Counted from the stretch's first letter, positions 1 through 9,855 are shown. The stretch: DNA of 64,000 nt from Hyphomicrobiales bacterium (GCA_900466875.1 UBNQ01000031.1:62001-126000); one strand, 5' to 3'. A program made the numbers and translations. Notes: generated by a model from the letters alone, not told the origin.

Positions 1-959
1 GCTTGAAGGCCGAGCCTTTGTCGGGCCGCCAGATATTCTCCGTCCAGCCGATCGACCAGTTGAGCGACCGACGACACGGTCTTGACTGCGCCTACGCCTT
101 GGCCGGCGCCCCAGATTTCCTTCCAGGCTTTTGCCCCGGTTGTCGCCTTGTCGAAATCCATCTTCGACGGATCGGCTTCCGGCAATGCGTTCGGATCGAG
201 CCCCATCGCCGCGATCGACCCTTTCAAGTAATTCCCGTGAATGCCGGTGAAGTAGTTGGAATAGACGATATCGGCTGCGTTCGAATCCACGATCATCTGC
301 TTGTAGCCGTCCGATGCCCGCGCCTCCTGCGTCGCGATGAAAGGCGAGCCGATATAGGCCATGTCGGCGCCCATCGCCTGTGCTGCGAGAATACTGCCGC
401 CGGTGGCGATTGCGCCCGCCAGCAGCAGCGGCCCATCGAACCATTCGCGGATTTCCTGCACCAGCGCAAACGGCGACACGGTGCCCGCATGGCCGCCGGC
501 CCCTGTGGCGACCGCGATCAGCCCGTCCGCTCCCTTGCGGATGGCCGAGTTCGCGTGCCGGTTGTTGATGATGTCATGCAGTACGATGCCGCCATAGGAA
601 TGCACGGCGGCATTCACCTCCGGCACGGCCCCGAGCGAGGAGATCACGATCGGCACCTTGTATTTCACGCACATCATCAGATCGTGTTCCAGCCGCTTGT
701 TCGACGTGTGGACGATCTGGTTGACGGCAAATGGCGCCGATGGCCTGCTCGGATTGGCCGCGTCATGGGCCGCGAGCTCTTCCGTAATCTGCGCCAGCCA
801 TTCGTCGAGCTGGCTTTCAGGCCGCGCATTCAAAGCCGGAAAGGAGCCGACAACACCGGCCTTGCATTGCGCCAGCGTCAGCTCCGGATGCGATATGATG
901 AAGAGCGGCGATGCCACGACCGGCAGCCGCAGCCTGTCCTTGAGGACCGCTGGAAGCAT
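1..959 (-). CDS. Nitronate monooxygenase family protein, cut by left window edge
   Basis: FMN-dependent enzyme of the 2-nitropropane dioxygenase/nitronate monooxygenase family, which oxidises alkyl nitronates; cytoplasmic. Reading leftward from ATG 959, 319 residues are visible with no stop, and the C-terminus lies outside the window. The glycine-rich GAGGHAG at residues 153-159 and the following ATGGSILAAQAMGAD segment match the flavin phosphate-binding part of the TIM barrel. A strong GGGAGG ribosome site sits 8 bases before the ATG, which fixes the start. The plus-strand reading frame over the same bases is a shadow. The family assignment is fairly sure; the physiological substrate is not known. 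Confidence 0.85.
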   Translation of the reverse strand, partial: MLPAVLKDRLRLPVVASPLFIISHPELTLAQCKAGVVGSFPALNARPESQLDEWLAQITEELAAHDAANPSRPSAPFAVNQIVHTSNKRLEHDLMMCVKYKVPIVISSLGAVPEVNAAVHSYGGIVLHDIINNRHANSAIRKGADGLIAVATGAGGHAGTVSPFALVQEIREWFDGPLLLAGAIATGGSILAAQAMGADMAYIGSPFIATQEARASDGYKQMIVDSNAADIVYSNYFTGIHGNYLKGSIAAMGLDPNALPEADPSKMDFDKATTGAKAWKEIWGAGQGVGAVKTVSSVAQLVDRLDGEYLAARQRLGLQ

Positions 960-1206
960 GAAGGGAACCTCCCGAATTACCTTTACGTAAGATGGTGTAT
1001 CAGATGAATTTCACGGGGGGAAGTCGCGTCGATTTGGTTCGTTGCGTGCTATCGCCATGGATTTGCCACCATGTTTCGGCCGTCTCATGCCGGGATGAGT
1101 GGGGACGCCTTCTTGCAGTTCGCCGTCTTAGACGTTACCGAGAGGTTAAAACGCGGACGGGACGAAGATTGCGTCTGAATGTTGGAATGAACCGGAAGGA
1201 CCGGCA

Positions 1207-2442
1207 GTGAGCGGCCTGGAAGCAGCCATAAGAAATGCGTTGGATCGCGCCGAACGTGGCGATGGTCAGGTGCGCGCCCGGATCTATCAGTCGGCTCGCC
1301 AGGCTCTCGATGCCGGACTGCGCAAGCAGGGCGTGACCGACAATCTTGTCATTCTGCAGCAGCGCAAGCGTCTGGAGGACAAGATCGGTGAGATCGAGAA
1401 CGAGGAAATCGACCGCCTGGCGCAATCGGCGCAACCTGCTCTGGCGGCCGATGCGGATCCTTTCATCGAGATGGATGCACCTGTTCGCCGAAGTGCCGCG
1501 CCTGCTGCGCCCGAAGTCTCGGTATCTGTCGATGCTCCACCTGTGCCAGCAGCGCATGCAGCCGATATCGGTGCGCTTGGTGGGGTAACCCGATCAGACA
1601 CAACGGCAGATCGCCATTCCGAAACGCCGCCGATGGCGCCGGAAATCGCGCCGACGGGGTATGCTTCGGAACCCGTTTCGACCGTGGCCGCGCAAGCGCC
1701 CGCAATCGGCGAGACTGCCGCAGATGCCAAGGCCAGGGGGCGCAGAGGCCGCAGGAGCAAGGCGTCTGCCGATCTCCCCGCGGCGCGTGCGCGCCGCAAA
1801 AAACGGGGCTTTTTGTCCCACCTCGTCACATGGCTCGTAACGATTGGCGTGGTCGCCGTCGGCTGTTTTGTCTTTTATCAATCAGGCATGGTGCAATCGA
1901 TCATCGATGAGGCGATGCGCAGTGCCAACCGCCCCTCGGCGCTGAACGCGTCGGGGCAGGGCCCCTCGGCGCTGTCTTCGCGTGGCGGGTTCTCGGAAGA
2001 ATGGGCGGCAATTTTCGAACCCAAGGACGGAGCCGTCTTCAGGGCCGGCCCTCAGGCACAGGCCCAGATTGCCACGGGCACGGAAGGACAGGCACTCAGG
2101 ATTGTGTCCGCCACGCCGAACGCAGCAGGGGACATCGCGATCGAAGTGCCGGTGGAAATCCTGCGCGAGTTGGCGGGCAAGAGTTCCACGCTCGCGCTCA
2201 CCATCCAGTCGGCAGCCAACCAGCACTCGCAGCTGTCGGTTCGCTGCGACTTCGGCAGCCTCGGCACATGCTCGCGTCACCGCTTCACGGCAACGCAGGA
2301 AAAGCTCGACGCGCTGTTCAAGGTCAGCTTTGACCGCACGATGGCGCCGAACGCGCCCGGCCGCATTCTTGTCAACAGCGGTATTCAGGGCGCCGATCGC
2401 CCTGTCTTCATCTATTCCGTCCGCGCACTGCCGGGTCAGTGA
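1207..2442 (+). CDS. Hypothetical single-pass membrane protein
   Basis: 411 residues from GTG 1207, preceded by GGAAGGA. The N-terminus (about 1-75) is charged, helical and possibly coiled coil. Residues 75-180 are Ala/Pro-rich and probably disordered. A very basic stretch (178-201) leads into one membrane helix at about 205-226, so the protein is probably anchored in the inner membrane with its N-terminal half in the cytoplasm. The C-terminal ~180 residues look like a folded periplasmic domain with a Cys pair (RCDFGSLGTC). The look is that of a conserved rhizobial protein but I do not recognise a function. It is convergent with ppk2. Confidence 0.75.
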   Translation: MSGLEAAIRNALDRAERGDGQVRARIYQSARQALDAGLRKQGVTDNLVILQQRKRLEDKIGEIENEEIDRLAQSAQPALAADADPFIEMDAPVRRSAAPAAPEVSVSVDAPPVPAAHAADIGALGGVTRSDTTADRHSETPPMAPEIAPTGYASEPVSTVAAQAPAIGETAADAKARGRRGRRSKASADLPAARARRKKRGFLSHLVTWLVTIGVVAVGCFVFYQSGMVQSIIDEAMRSANRPSALNASGQGPSALSSRGGFSEEWAAIFEPKDGAVFRAGPQAQAQIATGTEGQALRIVSATPNAAGDIAIEVPVEILRELAGKSSTLALTIQSAANQHSQLSVRCDFGSLGTCSRHRFTATQEKLDALFKVSFDRTMAPNAPGRILVNSGIQGADRPVFIYSVRALPGQ

Positions 2443-2469
2443 CCCGGCAGATTCGGCCGTCTGAATATA

Positions 2470-3348
2470 CTACTTGAGAAACTTCGGGCCGAACCCGAGG
2501 ATCTTGTCGTCGACCTCGCCGATCGCATCCTTGTCCTTGCCCTCATAATCGAGTGACAGAAGAATGTGGCGTATCGCGGCCAGCCGCGAACGCCGCTTGT
2601 CGTTGGCGCGCAGGATCGCCCAGGGCGCGTCCTTGGTGTGGGTTTCCTCCAGCATCTTGTTGCGCTTTTCGGTGTACTGGTCCCATTTCGTCAGCGCGGC
2701 GATATCCATCGGCGACAGCTTCCAGATCTTCAACGGATCATGGCGCCGGTCGTGAAACCGCTTCAGCTGCATTTCCTGGCCGATATCGAGCCAGAACTTG
2801 AAGAAATGCACGCCGTCTTCCACCAGCAGCTTTTCGAAGCGCGGCGTCGCGCGCATGAAGCTGTCATATTGGGCAGGCGTGCAGAACCCCATGACCGGCT
2901 CGACAACGGCGCGGTTATACCAGGAGCGGTCATAGAGCACGATCTCGCCCTGAGACGGGAAATGGGTCGCATAACGCTGGAAATACCATTGCCCAGCTTC
3001 TTTTTCCGTCGGCTTGGACAGCGCCACCACATGGGCGGAGCGGGGATTGAGATAGGTCCGGATCGAAAAGATCGTGCCGCCCTTGCCGGCCGCGTCGCGT
3101 CCCTCGAACAAGGCCACCATCCGCTTTCCGGTTGCCTGCATCCAGAACTGCATCTTCACCAGTTCGATCTGCAGCTTTTCCAGCTGCTTTTCATATTTCT
3201 CCCGGTTCAGCTTGTCGTCATAAGGGTAGTCTCCCGAAGCGAGCGCTTGGCTGTCGATCCAGTCCGGCAGGGTCGGGTTGTCTATGTCGAACTGGCGTTT
3301 TTTTCCCCCGATCTTCAGATCTACCGTCCTGCTTTCGCCTGTTGACAT
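2470..3348 (-). CDS. ppk2: Polyphosphate kinase 2
   Basis: PPK2-family kinase that transfers phosphate between polyphosphate and nucleoside di- or monophosphates. The P-loop-like [11 protein letters not shown] lies at about residues 82-92, the Walker-B-like [10 protein letters not shown] at about 138-147, and the lid-type [12 protein letters not shown] further on, all in the usual order. The length of 292 residues is normal for the one-domain class. ATG 3348 is preferred over an upstream ATG at 3375 because GAGGAG stands 8 bases before it. It is divergent from phoR, so its place next to the phosphate-starvation cluster makes functional sense. Confidence 0.92.
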   Translation of the reverse strand: MSTGESRTVDLKIGGKKRQFDIDNPTLPDWIDSQALASGDYPYDDKLNREKYEKQLEKLQIELVKMQFWMQATGKRMVALFEGRDAAGKGGTIFSIRTYLNPRSAHVVALSKPTEKEAGQWYFQRYATHFPSQGEIVLYDRSWYNRAVVEPVMGFCTPAQYDSFMRATPRFEKLLVEDGVHFFKFWLDIGQEMQLKRFHDRRHDPLKIWKLSPMDIAALTKWDQYTEKRNKMLEETHTKDAPWAILRANDKRRSRLAAIRHILLSLDYEGKDKDAIGEVDDKILGFGPKFLK

Positions 3349-3430
3349 GCTGACTCTCCTCTTTGCCTGCGGCATCTGTGCGGTGGCGCGAAGCGCCTCG
3401 ATGCTACGCTATCCGAAAGGTGGCATTCCG

Positions 3431-3448
3431 CCATAGGTTTTCCATAGG
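3431..3448. repeat. 7-4-7 direct repeat between ppk2 and phoR
   Basis: CCATAGG occurs twice, separated by TTTT, so the copies are 11 bp apart, about one helical turn. The layout is that of a Pho box (7-4-7) but the sequence does not fit the CTGTCAT consensus. It lies in the 192-base divergent promoter region of ppk2 and phoR. It could be a regulator site or chance. Confidence 0.35.
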
Positions 3449-3540
3449 CTTTGATGCACAAGTGTCACGGAAGACTTATATGAACACGAGTTTATCAGAC
3501 AAATACCGGGAATCTGGCCCGGGGTTCAGTTGAGGATGTC

Positions 3541-4791
3541 ATGGCGTCGAGTGCAGGGCAGGCAGGAGGAGGTCTCATCGGTGCGATGAGAAGGGAATGG
3601 CGTCTCCTGTTCCTGTTGACGGTCGCAGGCGTCCTTGCGGTTGCCGCAGCGTTGCCGTGGTATGGGGTCGCGATTGCCTGGTTTGTCCTTGCGATGGCAG
3701 CCTTGGTGCGACGCCCGCTGGTCGTAACTGTTCCGAGGGCTGAAGAAGCGGAAGAGGAAGAGCAGCCCTCGGACCCGCTGCCCGCTATCGCCAAGACGCT
3801 TTCGGCATTGGATATTCCGGTTCTGCTGTTGAACGCGGAGGCTCTCGTTTTGTGGGAGAACCGGGCGGCGGAAAAAGCGCTGGGCCTGTTGCCGATCGGC
3901 TCGCATCTTTCGGCGCGCCTGCGCTCTCCCGGCATTCTCGACATGGTCAACGAAACGATCGCTACCGGAGAGCCCAATCAGATTGAATATTCCGAACGGC
4001 TGCCTTCCGAACGCGTCTATCTGCTGCGCGTGGCGCGGATCGAGCCGGTGGATGTCGCCGCGGAAGATCTTTTCCTGCTGTCGTTCAAGGACATTTCCGA
4101 ACTTCGCCGCCTTGACCGCATGCGCTCGGATTTCGTTGCCAATGCCAGCCATGAGCTGCGCACGCCGCTCGCTTCCCTGCGCGGCTTCATCGAGACCATG
4201 CAGGGCCCGGCACGCTCTGATGATGCGGCAAAGGAGCGCTTTCTCGGCATCATGCTGGATCAGGCGACCCGGATGAGCCGTCTCGTCGATGATCTCCTGT
4301 CTCTCTCCAGGCTCGAGCTGAAATCCCACATTGCGCCGGATCAGTCGGTGGACTTGCGTCCGGTCATCGGCCATGTCCGTGATGCGCTGCTGCCGCTGGC
4401 GGAGGATCTCGGGGTGGAAATCCGCCTGCACCTGCCGGAAGAAAAGGTCGAGGTACTGGGCGATCGGGATGAATTGGTGGAAGTTGTCGAGAACTTGATC
4501 GAGAATGCCTGCAAATATGGCCAGGAGGGCAAATTCGTCGATGTCTTCCTGCGCAACGAGCCTTCGCAGCCGGTCGAAGTCAGTGTCGTCGACCGAGGTC
4601 CCGGTATTCCCGCCGAGCACGTCCCGCGACTTACCGAGCGTTTTTATAGGGTTAGCGTGGCCGATAGCCGGTCGAAGAAAGGCACCGGCCTGGGTCTCGC
4701 GATCGTCAAGCACATCCTCACCAGACACCGTGCTCGCCTGATCGTGAAGTCGGAACTGGGCAAGGGATCGGAGTTTACCGTAAGATTCTGA
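3541..4791 (+). CDS. phoR: Phosphate regulon sensor histidine kinase PhoR
   Basis: Membrane histidine kinase that phosphorylates PhoB when phosphate is scarce. Residues 20-56 hold two closely spaced membrane helices; a PAS-like domain follows (about 85-185). The H-box NASHELRTPL puts the phospho-accepting histidine at 204. The HATPase domain has the N box ENLIENACKYG (N322 region), DRGPGIP (351-357) and GTGLGLA (381-387). Length 416 is typical. It sits just upstream of the pst operon and apart from phoB, as in other rhizobia. A ribosome site GAGGA precedes ATG 3541. The long opposite-strand frame here is a shadow. Confidence 0.95.
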   Translation: MASSAGQAGGGLIGAMRREWRLLFLLTVAGVLAVAAALPWYGVAIAWFVLAMAALVRRPLVVTVPRAEEAEEEEQPSDPLPAIAKTLSALDIPVLLLNAEALVLWENRAAEKALGLLPIGSHLSARLRSPGILDMVNETIATGEPNQIEYSERLPSERVYLLRVARIEPVDVAAEDLFLLSFKDISELRRLDRMRSDFVANASHELRTPLASLRGFIETMQGPARSDDAAKERFLGIMLDQATRMSRLVDDLLSLSRLELKSHIAPDQSVDLRPVIGHVRDALLPLAEDLGVEIRLHLPEEKVEVLGDRDELVEVVENLIENACKYGQEGKFVDVFLRNEPSQPVEVSVVDRGPGIPAEHVPRLTERFYRVSVADSRSKKGTGLGLAIVKHILTRHRARLIVKSELGKGSEFTVRF

Positions 4792-4853
4792 CATAAAACC
4801 GATACGTTGCACGGGCGTGCAATGTAGTTATCAAGTGAAATCAATGCCTTAAT

Positions 4854-4882
4854 TTGTCACAAATGTTTCATCGAAGTGACAT
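4854..4882 (+). promoter_or_regulatory. Pho box of the pst operon (three half sites)
   Basis: Three 7-mers related to CTGTCAT stand at exact 11-bp spacing: TTGTCAC, GTTTCAT and GTGACAT, separated by AAAT and CGAA. This is the PhoB-binding layout. It lies about 100 bases before pstS, with an AT-rich ATAAAA right after the last repeat that could serve as part of the -10. PhoB~P would activate pstSCAB-phoU-phoB from here (inference from the family). Confidence 0.8.
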
Positions 4883-4983
4883 AAAAGCTGAGGTCAACGG
4901 CCGCTAATAGGAGCGGGCCAGACGCCGGCAATTGCGAAAGCCGGTGACCAACGCTTTCACAAACCCCATCATGGGAGAGATCG

Positions 4984-6018
4984 ATGAACATGTTGAAACT
5001 TTCTGCAGCCGCCCTCGTGGCCTCTGTCGCATTCGCCGGCGCTGCCGTTGCCCGCGACCAGGTCCAGGTTGCCGGCTCCTCCACCGTTCTGCCGTACGCA
5101 AAGATCGTTGCTGAAACCTTCGCTGAGACCTACCCGAACTTCAAGGCTCCGGTTGTTGAATCCGGCGGCACCGGCGGTGGTCTGAAGGCATTCTGCTCGG
5201 GCGTTGGTGAAGGCACCATCGACATCGCCAATGCTTCGCGCGCCATCAAGACGGACGAACTGGCTGCCTGCAAGGCTGCTGGCGTTAACGACGTCCAGGA
5301 AATCCGTATCGGTTACGACGGCATCGTCTTTGCCGCCGACTCTTCCAACGGCGACATGAAGATCGAGCCGAAGGACCTCTACAAGGCTCTGGCTGCCGAA
5401 GTTGTTGTTGACGGCAAGCTCGTTGCCAACCCTTACAAGAACTGGTCGGAAGTCAACGCTACCCTGCCGAAGGGCCCGATCGCTGCCTACATCCCGGGCT
5501 CCAAGCACGGCACCCGCGAAGTCTTCGAAGAGAAGATCATGGCTGAAGGCTGCAAGGAAGCCGGCGCCACCGACGCCATCAAGGGCCTCGTTGCCGATGC
5601 CAAGCAGGCTGCCGCCAAGTGCGTTGCCATCCGCAAGGACGGCGCTGCAGTCGACATCGACGGCGACTACACCGAAACGCTTGCTCGCATCGCTGCCAAC
5701 AAGACCGGCCTCGGCGTTTTCGGTCTCGCTTTCTATGAAAACAACATGGACAAGCTGAAGGTTGCTACCGTTTCGGAAATCGTTCCGACGACCGAAACCA
5801 TTTCCGGCGGCGAGTACCCGGTTTCCCGTCCGCTGTTCTTCTACGTCAAGAAGGCTCACCTGGGTGTTATCCCGGGCCTGAAGGAATACGTAGAATTCTT
5901 CCTGTCTGACGACATGGTTGGCCCGGAAGGCCCGCTTGCTGAATACGGCCTGGTTGCCGCTCCGGACGCACAGCGCGAAGAAGCCCGCAAGGCTTTCGAA
6001 TCCGGCAAGACCATGTAA
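4984..6018 (+). CDS. pstS: Phosphate-binding protein PstS
   Basis: Periplasmic phosphate-binding component of the high-affinity Pst transporter. A Sec signal peptide occupies residues 1-23, with cleavage expected after AVA. AGSSTVLPY (phosphate-contact loop) follows at the mature N-terminus, with ESGGTGGGLKAFC and SKHGTREVF later. The length is 344 residues. It is the first gene of the pst operon, driven by the Pho box. Codon use is strikingly biased and uniform, as for a very highly expressed gene. A strong hairpin terminator directly downstream probably keeps PstS in excess over the membrane parts. Confidence 0.96.
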   Translation: MNMLKLSAAALVASVAFAGAAVARDQVQVAGSSTVLPYAKIVAETFAETYPNFKAPVVESGGTGGGLKAFCSGVGEGTIDIANASRAIKTDELAACKAAGVNDVQEIRIGYDGIVFAADSSNGDMKIEPKDLYKALAAEVVVDGKLVANPYKNWSEVNATLPKGPIAAYIPGSKHGTREVFEEKIMAEGCKEAGATDAIKGLVADAKQAAAKCVAIRKDGAAVDIDGDYTETLARIAANKTGLGVFGLAFYENNMDKLKVATVSEIVPTTETISGGEYPVSRPLFFYVKKAHLGVIPGLKEYVEFFLSDDMVGPEGPLAEYGLVAAPDAQREEARKAFESGKTM

Positions 6019-6026
6019 TGAATGAT

Positions 6027-6058
6027 CCGGCGCCGCTTTGCGCGGCGCCGGTTTTCTT
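6027..6058 (+). terminator. Attenuating terminator after pstS
   Basis: A perfect 10-bp GC-rich stem (arms 6027-6036 and 6042-6051, 5-base loop) is followed by TTTTCTT. It lies inside the pst operon between pstS and pstC, so some readthrough is expected. Confidence 0.8.
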
Positions 6059-6182
6059 CCGGCATTCGGCCGGCGCCCGCGCAAGGCGGCCTTTTATCAG
6101 GGCAATTGCGACCAATTTGGTTCCGGTGATGGGAATTGTGCGGTAGTGGCTGCCGCCGATGGCGGTAGGCCGGGGGATTCTG

Positions 6183-7667
6183 ATGAGCACACCACTGATC
6201 TTGTTAATTTTGGCGATCATTGCGATCGTCTGTTATGTCGTAGGGACCCGACATGCGCTGGCGATTGCCGGCGGCGTGTCCTCCAGGCTTCATTCCCGTC
6301 CAGGCTATTATGGCACCTTCGTCGCCATCTGCGCCGTTTTGCCCGCGGCGATCATTCTTGCCGCCTGGCTTGTCGTCAGTCCTTTCTATGTCAATTCCAC
6401 CATCCTCGGTGGCTTTCCCGAGGATGTGAAGGCTAGGTCTACGGCCGAGCAGGGACTTGCCTTCGGCATGGTCTCGTCGCTCGCTCGCGGCATGGATGTT
6501 CTGACTCTCGAAGAGATCGATAGCATCGGTGCGGATGCGGTGGCCCTTCGCGGCGCGCTCGGCGCCAAGGGTGTACCGCTTGCCGGTGACCCCGAACCCT
6601 ACATGGTCGAATCCGCCGGCGATCTCAACGCGATGAACAAGATCAGCAACCGTCTGATGACGGCTCTTGTCCTGATCGTGGCATTGATCGGTGCAGGCTT
6701 CTCCTACACCCGCATCTCGCATCGCTTCCGTGCCCGCAATCGCGTGGAAAAGGTCATTCTCGGCACGCTCGTGGTAGCGTCCTCGATTGCGATCATCACC
6801 ACGATCGGCATCGTGCTTTCGATGCTGACGGAAGCAGGCCACTTCTTCGGCCGGGTTCCGGCCTGGGAGTTCTTCTTCGGCACGGTCTGGGATCCGCGGT
6901 TCGCGGCAGCAGGCGCAAGCGCCTCGGAAGGCCAGTTCGGTCTCATTCCGCTGCTGCTCGGCACGCTCTACATCGGCCTCGTCGCCATGCTCGTAGCCGT
7001 TCCGGTTGGTCTGTTCTCGGCAATCTACATGTCGGAATACGCCTCGCCGAGACTGCGTTCGGTCGCCAAGCCGCTGCTCGAAGTGCTCGCCGGTATCCCG
7101 ACCATCGTCTACGGCTTCTTCGCCCTCACCACGGTCGGCCCGTTCCTGCGAGACCTCTCGTCCAGCATCAACGGCATCGCCACCGGCGATTTCGCCAACT
7201 TCATCCAGGCGCAGAGCGTTCTGACCGCCGGTTTCGTTATGGGCATCATGCTGATCCCTTACGTTTCCTCGCTGTCGGACGACATCATCACCGCCGTGCC
7301 GCGCGCACTGCGTGACGGTTCGCTCGGCCTTGGCGCAACGAAGTCGGAAACCATCAAGAAGGTCGTCATGCCGGCAGCCCTGCCGGGTGTCGTCGGCGCT
7401 CTCCTGATGACCGCCTCGCGTGCTATCGGTGAAACCATGATCGTGGTTCTTGCCGCAGGCGTCGCCGCCCGCATGCAGCTCAATCCGTTCGAGCCGATGA
7501 CCACGGTGACCGTCAAGATCGTCAGCCAGCTGACGGGCGACCTTGAATTCACCTCGCCGCAGACGCTTGTCGCCTTCGCGCTGGGCATCACGCTCTTCGT
7601 GATCACGCTTTGCCTCAATATCTACGCGCTCTTCATCGTGCGCAAATACCGGGAGCAGTACGAATGA
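6183..7667 (+). CDS. pstC: Phosphate ABC transporter permease PstC
   Basis: Inner-membrane permease that forms the phosphate channel with PstA. From ATG 6183 (GGGGGA ribosome site) it has 494 residues: N-terminal membrane helices and a large periplasmic loop not present in the short enterobacterial PstC, then a C-terminal permease core. The EAA-type loop SLGLGATKSETIKKVV contacts PstB. This long form is usual in rhizobia. The stop overlaps the pstA start (ATGA). Confidence 0.93.
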   Translation: MSTPLILLILAIIAIVCYVVGTRHALAIAGGVSSRLHSRPGYYGTFVAICAVLPAAIILAAWLVVSPFYVNSTILGGFPEDVKARSTAEQGLAFGMVSSLARGMDVLTLEEIDSIGADAVALRGALGAKGVPLAGDPEPYMVESAGDLNAMNKISNRLMTALVLIVALIGAGFSYTRISHRFRARNRVEKVILGTLVVASSIAIITTIGIVLSMLTEAGHFFGRVPAWEFFFGTVWDPRFAAAGASASEGQFGLIPLLLGTLYIGLVAMLVAVPVGLFSAIYMSEYASPRLRSVAKPLLEVLAGIPTIVYGFFALTTVGPFLRDLSSSINGIATGDFANFIQAQSVLTAGFVMGIMLIPYVSSLSDDIITAVPRALRDGSLGLGATKSETIKKVVMPAALPGVVGALLMTASRAIGETMIVVLAAGVAARMQLNPFEPMTTVTVKIVSQLTGDLEFTSPQTLVAFALGITLFVITLCLNIYALFIVRKYREQYE

Positions 7668-8980
7668 CCGACGTGGTTTCCTCCCCCGCCGGCGTCCTGG
7701 CGAGGCCAGCTCGTCGCGATATCGGCATCAAACGCCGCTACGCTGCAGAACGTCGCTTCCGCGCCTATGGCATCGCCGCCCTGTCCTTCGGGCTCTTGTT
7801 TCTCGCGCTGCTTCTGTGGTCGGTTGTTTCCAAGGGATACACCGCCTTCCAGCAGACGATGATCACCGTTCCGGTCGAATTCTCCGAACAGATCATCGAC
7901 AAGGACAACGAGCGCGCCACCGATCCGCAAAAGCTGATGACGGCCAACTATCCGGTCGTTGCCCGCAATGCGCTCGCCAAGGTTCTCGGCGTTGCCGAAA
8001 ACGACCGTGCCGGCCTGCGTGCCGTCAACCAGATGATTTCGGACGCCGTGCGTGGACAGTTGCGTGACATGGTCACCGCCAATCCGCAGATCATCGGCAC
8101 CACCCAGACCGTCTCGCTGCTTGCTGCGGGTGACATCGACAGCGCCTTCAAGGGCCAGATCGATCTCAACGTGTCGGAGAACAACCGCAAGGTCTCCGAC
8201 CAGCAGGTCGGCTGGATGAACCAGCTCGCCGAAGCCGGTGCGCTCGGCAAGCACTTCAACACCGGCATTTTCGTCAACGGCAATTCCAGCCGTCCGGAAG
8301 CCGCCGGCGTCGGCGTTGCCCTGATCGGCTCATTCTATATGATGCTGATCGTGCTCGTACTGTCCTTGCCGATCGGTGTTGCGGCTTCGATCTACCTCGA
8401 GGAATTCGCGCCGAAGAACAAGTTCACCGATCTGATCGAGGTCAACATCAATAACCTCGCGGCCGTCCCGTCCATCGTCTACGGTTTGCTTGGTCTGGCA
8501 GTCTTCATCAACTTCATGAACCTGCCGCGCTCCGCTTCGCTGGTTGGCGGCCTGGTTCTGACGTTGATGACCCTGCCGACGATCATCATCGCCACTCGTG
8601 CGGCGCTGAAGGCGGTACCGCCGTCGATCCGGGCAGCCGCCCTCGGCCTCGGCGCGTCGAAGATGCAGACTATCTTCCATCACGTCCTGCCGCTGGCCAT
8701 GCCGGGCATTCTGACCGGTACGATCATCGGCCTGGCTCATGCTCTGGGCGAAACCGCCCCTCTGCTGCTGATCGGCATGGTGGCTTTCGTCGCCAACTAT
8801 CCGACGACGCCGATGGATCCGTCCACGGCCCTGCCGGTGCAGATCTACATGTGGGCAAACGAGGCGGAACGCGCCTTCGTTGAAAGAACCTCGGGAGCGA
8901 TCATCATCCTGCTCCTGTTCCTCATTGTCATGAACGTGGGTGCAATTCTGTTGCGGCGGCGTTTCGAGCGCCGGTGGTAG
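7664..8980 (+). CDS. pstA: Phosphate ABC transporter permease PstA
   Basis: Second inner-membrane permease of the Pst system, 438 residues. The start ATG 7664 overlaps the pstC stop. One N-terminal membrane helix is followed by a long periplasmic domain (about 65-220) and then a five-helix permease core with the EAA-type loop ALGLGASKMQTIFHHVLP. The C-terminus carries the arginine-rich RRRFERRW cytoplasmic tail. The extended N-terminal domain mirrors that of PstC and is typical of alphaproteobacteria. Confidence 0.94.
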   Translation: MTDVVSSPAGVLARPARRDIGIKRRYAAERRFRAYGIAALSFGLLFLALLLWSVVSKGYTAFQQTMITVPVEFSEQIIDKDNERATDPQKLMTANYPVVARNALAKVLGVAENDRAGLRAVNQMISDAVRGQLRDMVTANPQIIGTTQTVSLLAAGDIDSAFKGQIDLNVSENNRKVSDQQVGWMNQLAEAGALGKHFNTGIFVNGNSSRPEAAGVGVALIGSFYMMLIVLVLSLPIGVAASIYLEEFAPKNKFTDLIEVNINNLAAVPSIVYGLLGLAVFINFMNLPRSASLVGGLVLTLMTLPTIIIATRAALKAVPPSIRAAALGLGASKMQTIFHHVLPLAMPGILTGTIIGLAHALGETAPLLLIGMVAFVANYPTTPMDPSTALPVQIYMWANEAERAFVERTSGAIIILLLFLIVMNVGAILLRRRFERRW

Positions 8981-8992
8981 GAGATCGACACA

Positions 8993-9808
8993 ATGAATAT
9001 GTTGTCAGAAGCAGCAGTTGAGAAGGCGCTGGACAAGAAGATGAATGAAGTCGCTTACAAGATGATTGGCAAGGACGTCTCGGTTTATTACGGCGAGAAG
9101 CGCGCGCTTTTCGACGTCAACCTGAACGTCCGCGAAAACACGGTCACGGCGCTCATCGGCCCGTCTGGTTGCGGTAAGTCGACCTTCCTGCGGACCTTGA
9201 ACCGTATGAACGACACGATCGAGGGCTGCCGCGTTACCGGCAAGATCACGCTCGACACCGACGATATCTACGACAAGGAAATCGACGTCGTGGAACTTCG
9301 CGCCCGCGTCGGCATGGTGTTCCAGAAGCCGAACCCGTTCCCGAAGTCGATTTACGAAAACATCGCCTACGGTCCGCGCATCCACGGTCTTGCACGTGGC
9401 AAGGCGGAGATGGATGCGATCGTCGAGGCCAGCCTTCAGCGCGCCGGCCTCTGGGCCGAAGTCAAGGATCGCCTGCATGAAGGCGGCACCGGTCTCTCCG
9501 GTGGTCAGCAGCAGCGTCTCTGCATCGCCCGCGCGGTCGCCGTTTCGCCGGAAGTCATCCTGATGGACGAACCTTGCTCGGCGCTCGATCCGATCGCCAC
9601 GGCAAAGGTGGAAGAGCTTATCCACGAACTGCGCGCCAACTACACGATCGTCATCGTCACGCATTCGATGCAGCAGGCCGCACGCGTCTCGCAGCGCACC
9701 GCCATGTTCCATCTCGGCCAGTTGGTCGAGGAGAACGATACGGACAAGATGTTCACCAATCCGGATGACCAGCGCACCCAGGATTACATCATGGGCCGCT
9801 TCGGCTGA
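8993..9808 (+). CDS. pstB: Phosphate ABC transporter ATPase PstB
   Basis: ATP-hydrolysing subunit that powers PstCA and takes part in PhoR signalling with PhoU. Walker [10 protein letters not shown] lies at 56-64, the ABC signature LSGGQQQR at 168-175, and Walker B VILMDEP at 188-194 with a following SALDP. The length of 271 residues is normal. It lies 12 bases after pstA, inside the operon. Confidence 0.97.
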   Translation: MNMLSEAAVEKALDKKMNEVAYKMIGKDVSVYYGEKRALFDVNLNVRENTVTALIGPSGCGKSTFLRTLNRMNDTIEGCRVTGKITLDTDDIYDKEIDVVELRARVGMVFQKPNPFPKSIYENIAYGPRIHGLARGKAEMDAIVEASLQRAGLWAEVKDRLHEGGTGLSGGQQQRLCIARAVAVSPEVILMDEPCSALDPIATAKVEELIHELRANYTIVIVTHSMQQAARVSQRTAMFHLGQLVEENDTDKMFTNPDDQRTQDYIMGRFG

Positions 9809-9855
9809 TTGGCCGTTGCCTGTTGCCCGCTGCTACGGATTTTGAGGACAAAGAG

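Noticed and set aside
3-1007. Long plus-strand reading frame at the left edge
   Set aside because: The minus strand encodes a clear nitronate monooxygenase over the same bases with a strong ribosome site; the plus frame is rich in Arg/His/Cys as shadow frames of high-GC genes are.
992-1210. 72-codon plus frame between the first two genes
   Set aside because: No ribosome site, Arg-rich, runs into the start of the next gene; treated as the promoter region of that gene.
3526-4812. 428-codon minus-strand frame opposite phoR
   Set aside because: Shadow of phoR; composition (Arg, Gln, Asp rich) and lack of any domain.
4969-6084. 371-codon minus-strand frame opposite pstS
   Set aside because: Shadow caused by the strong codon bias of pstS; no motif or ribosome site.
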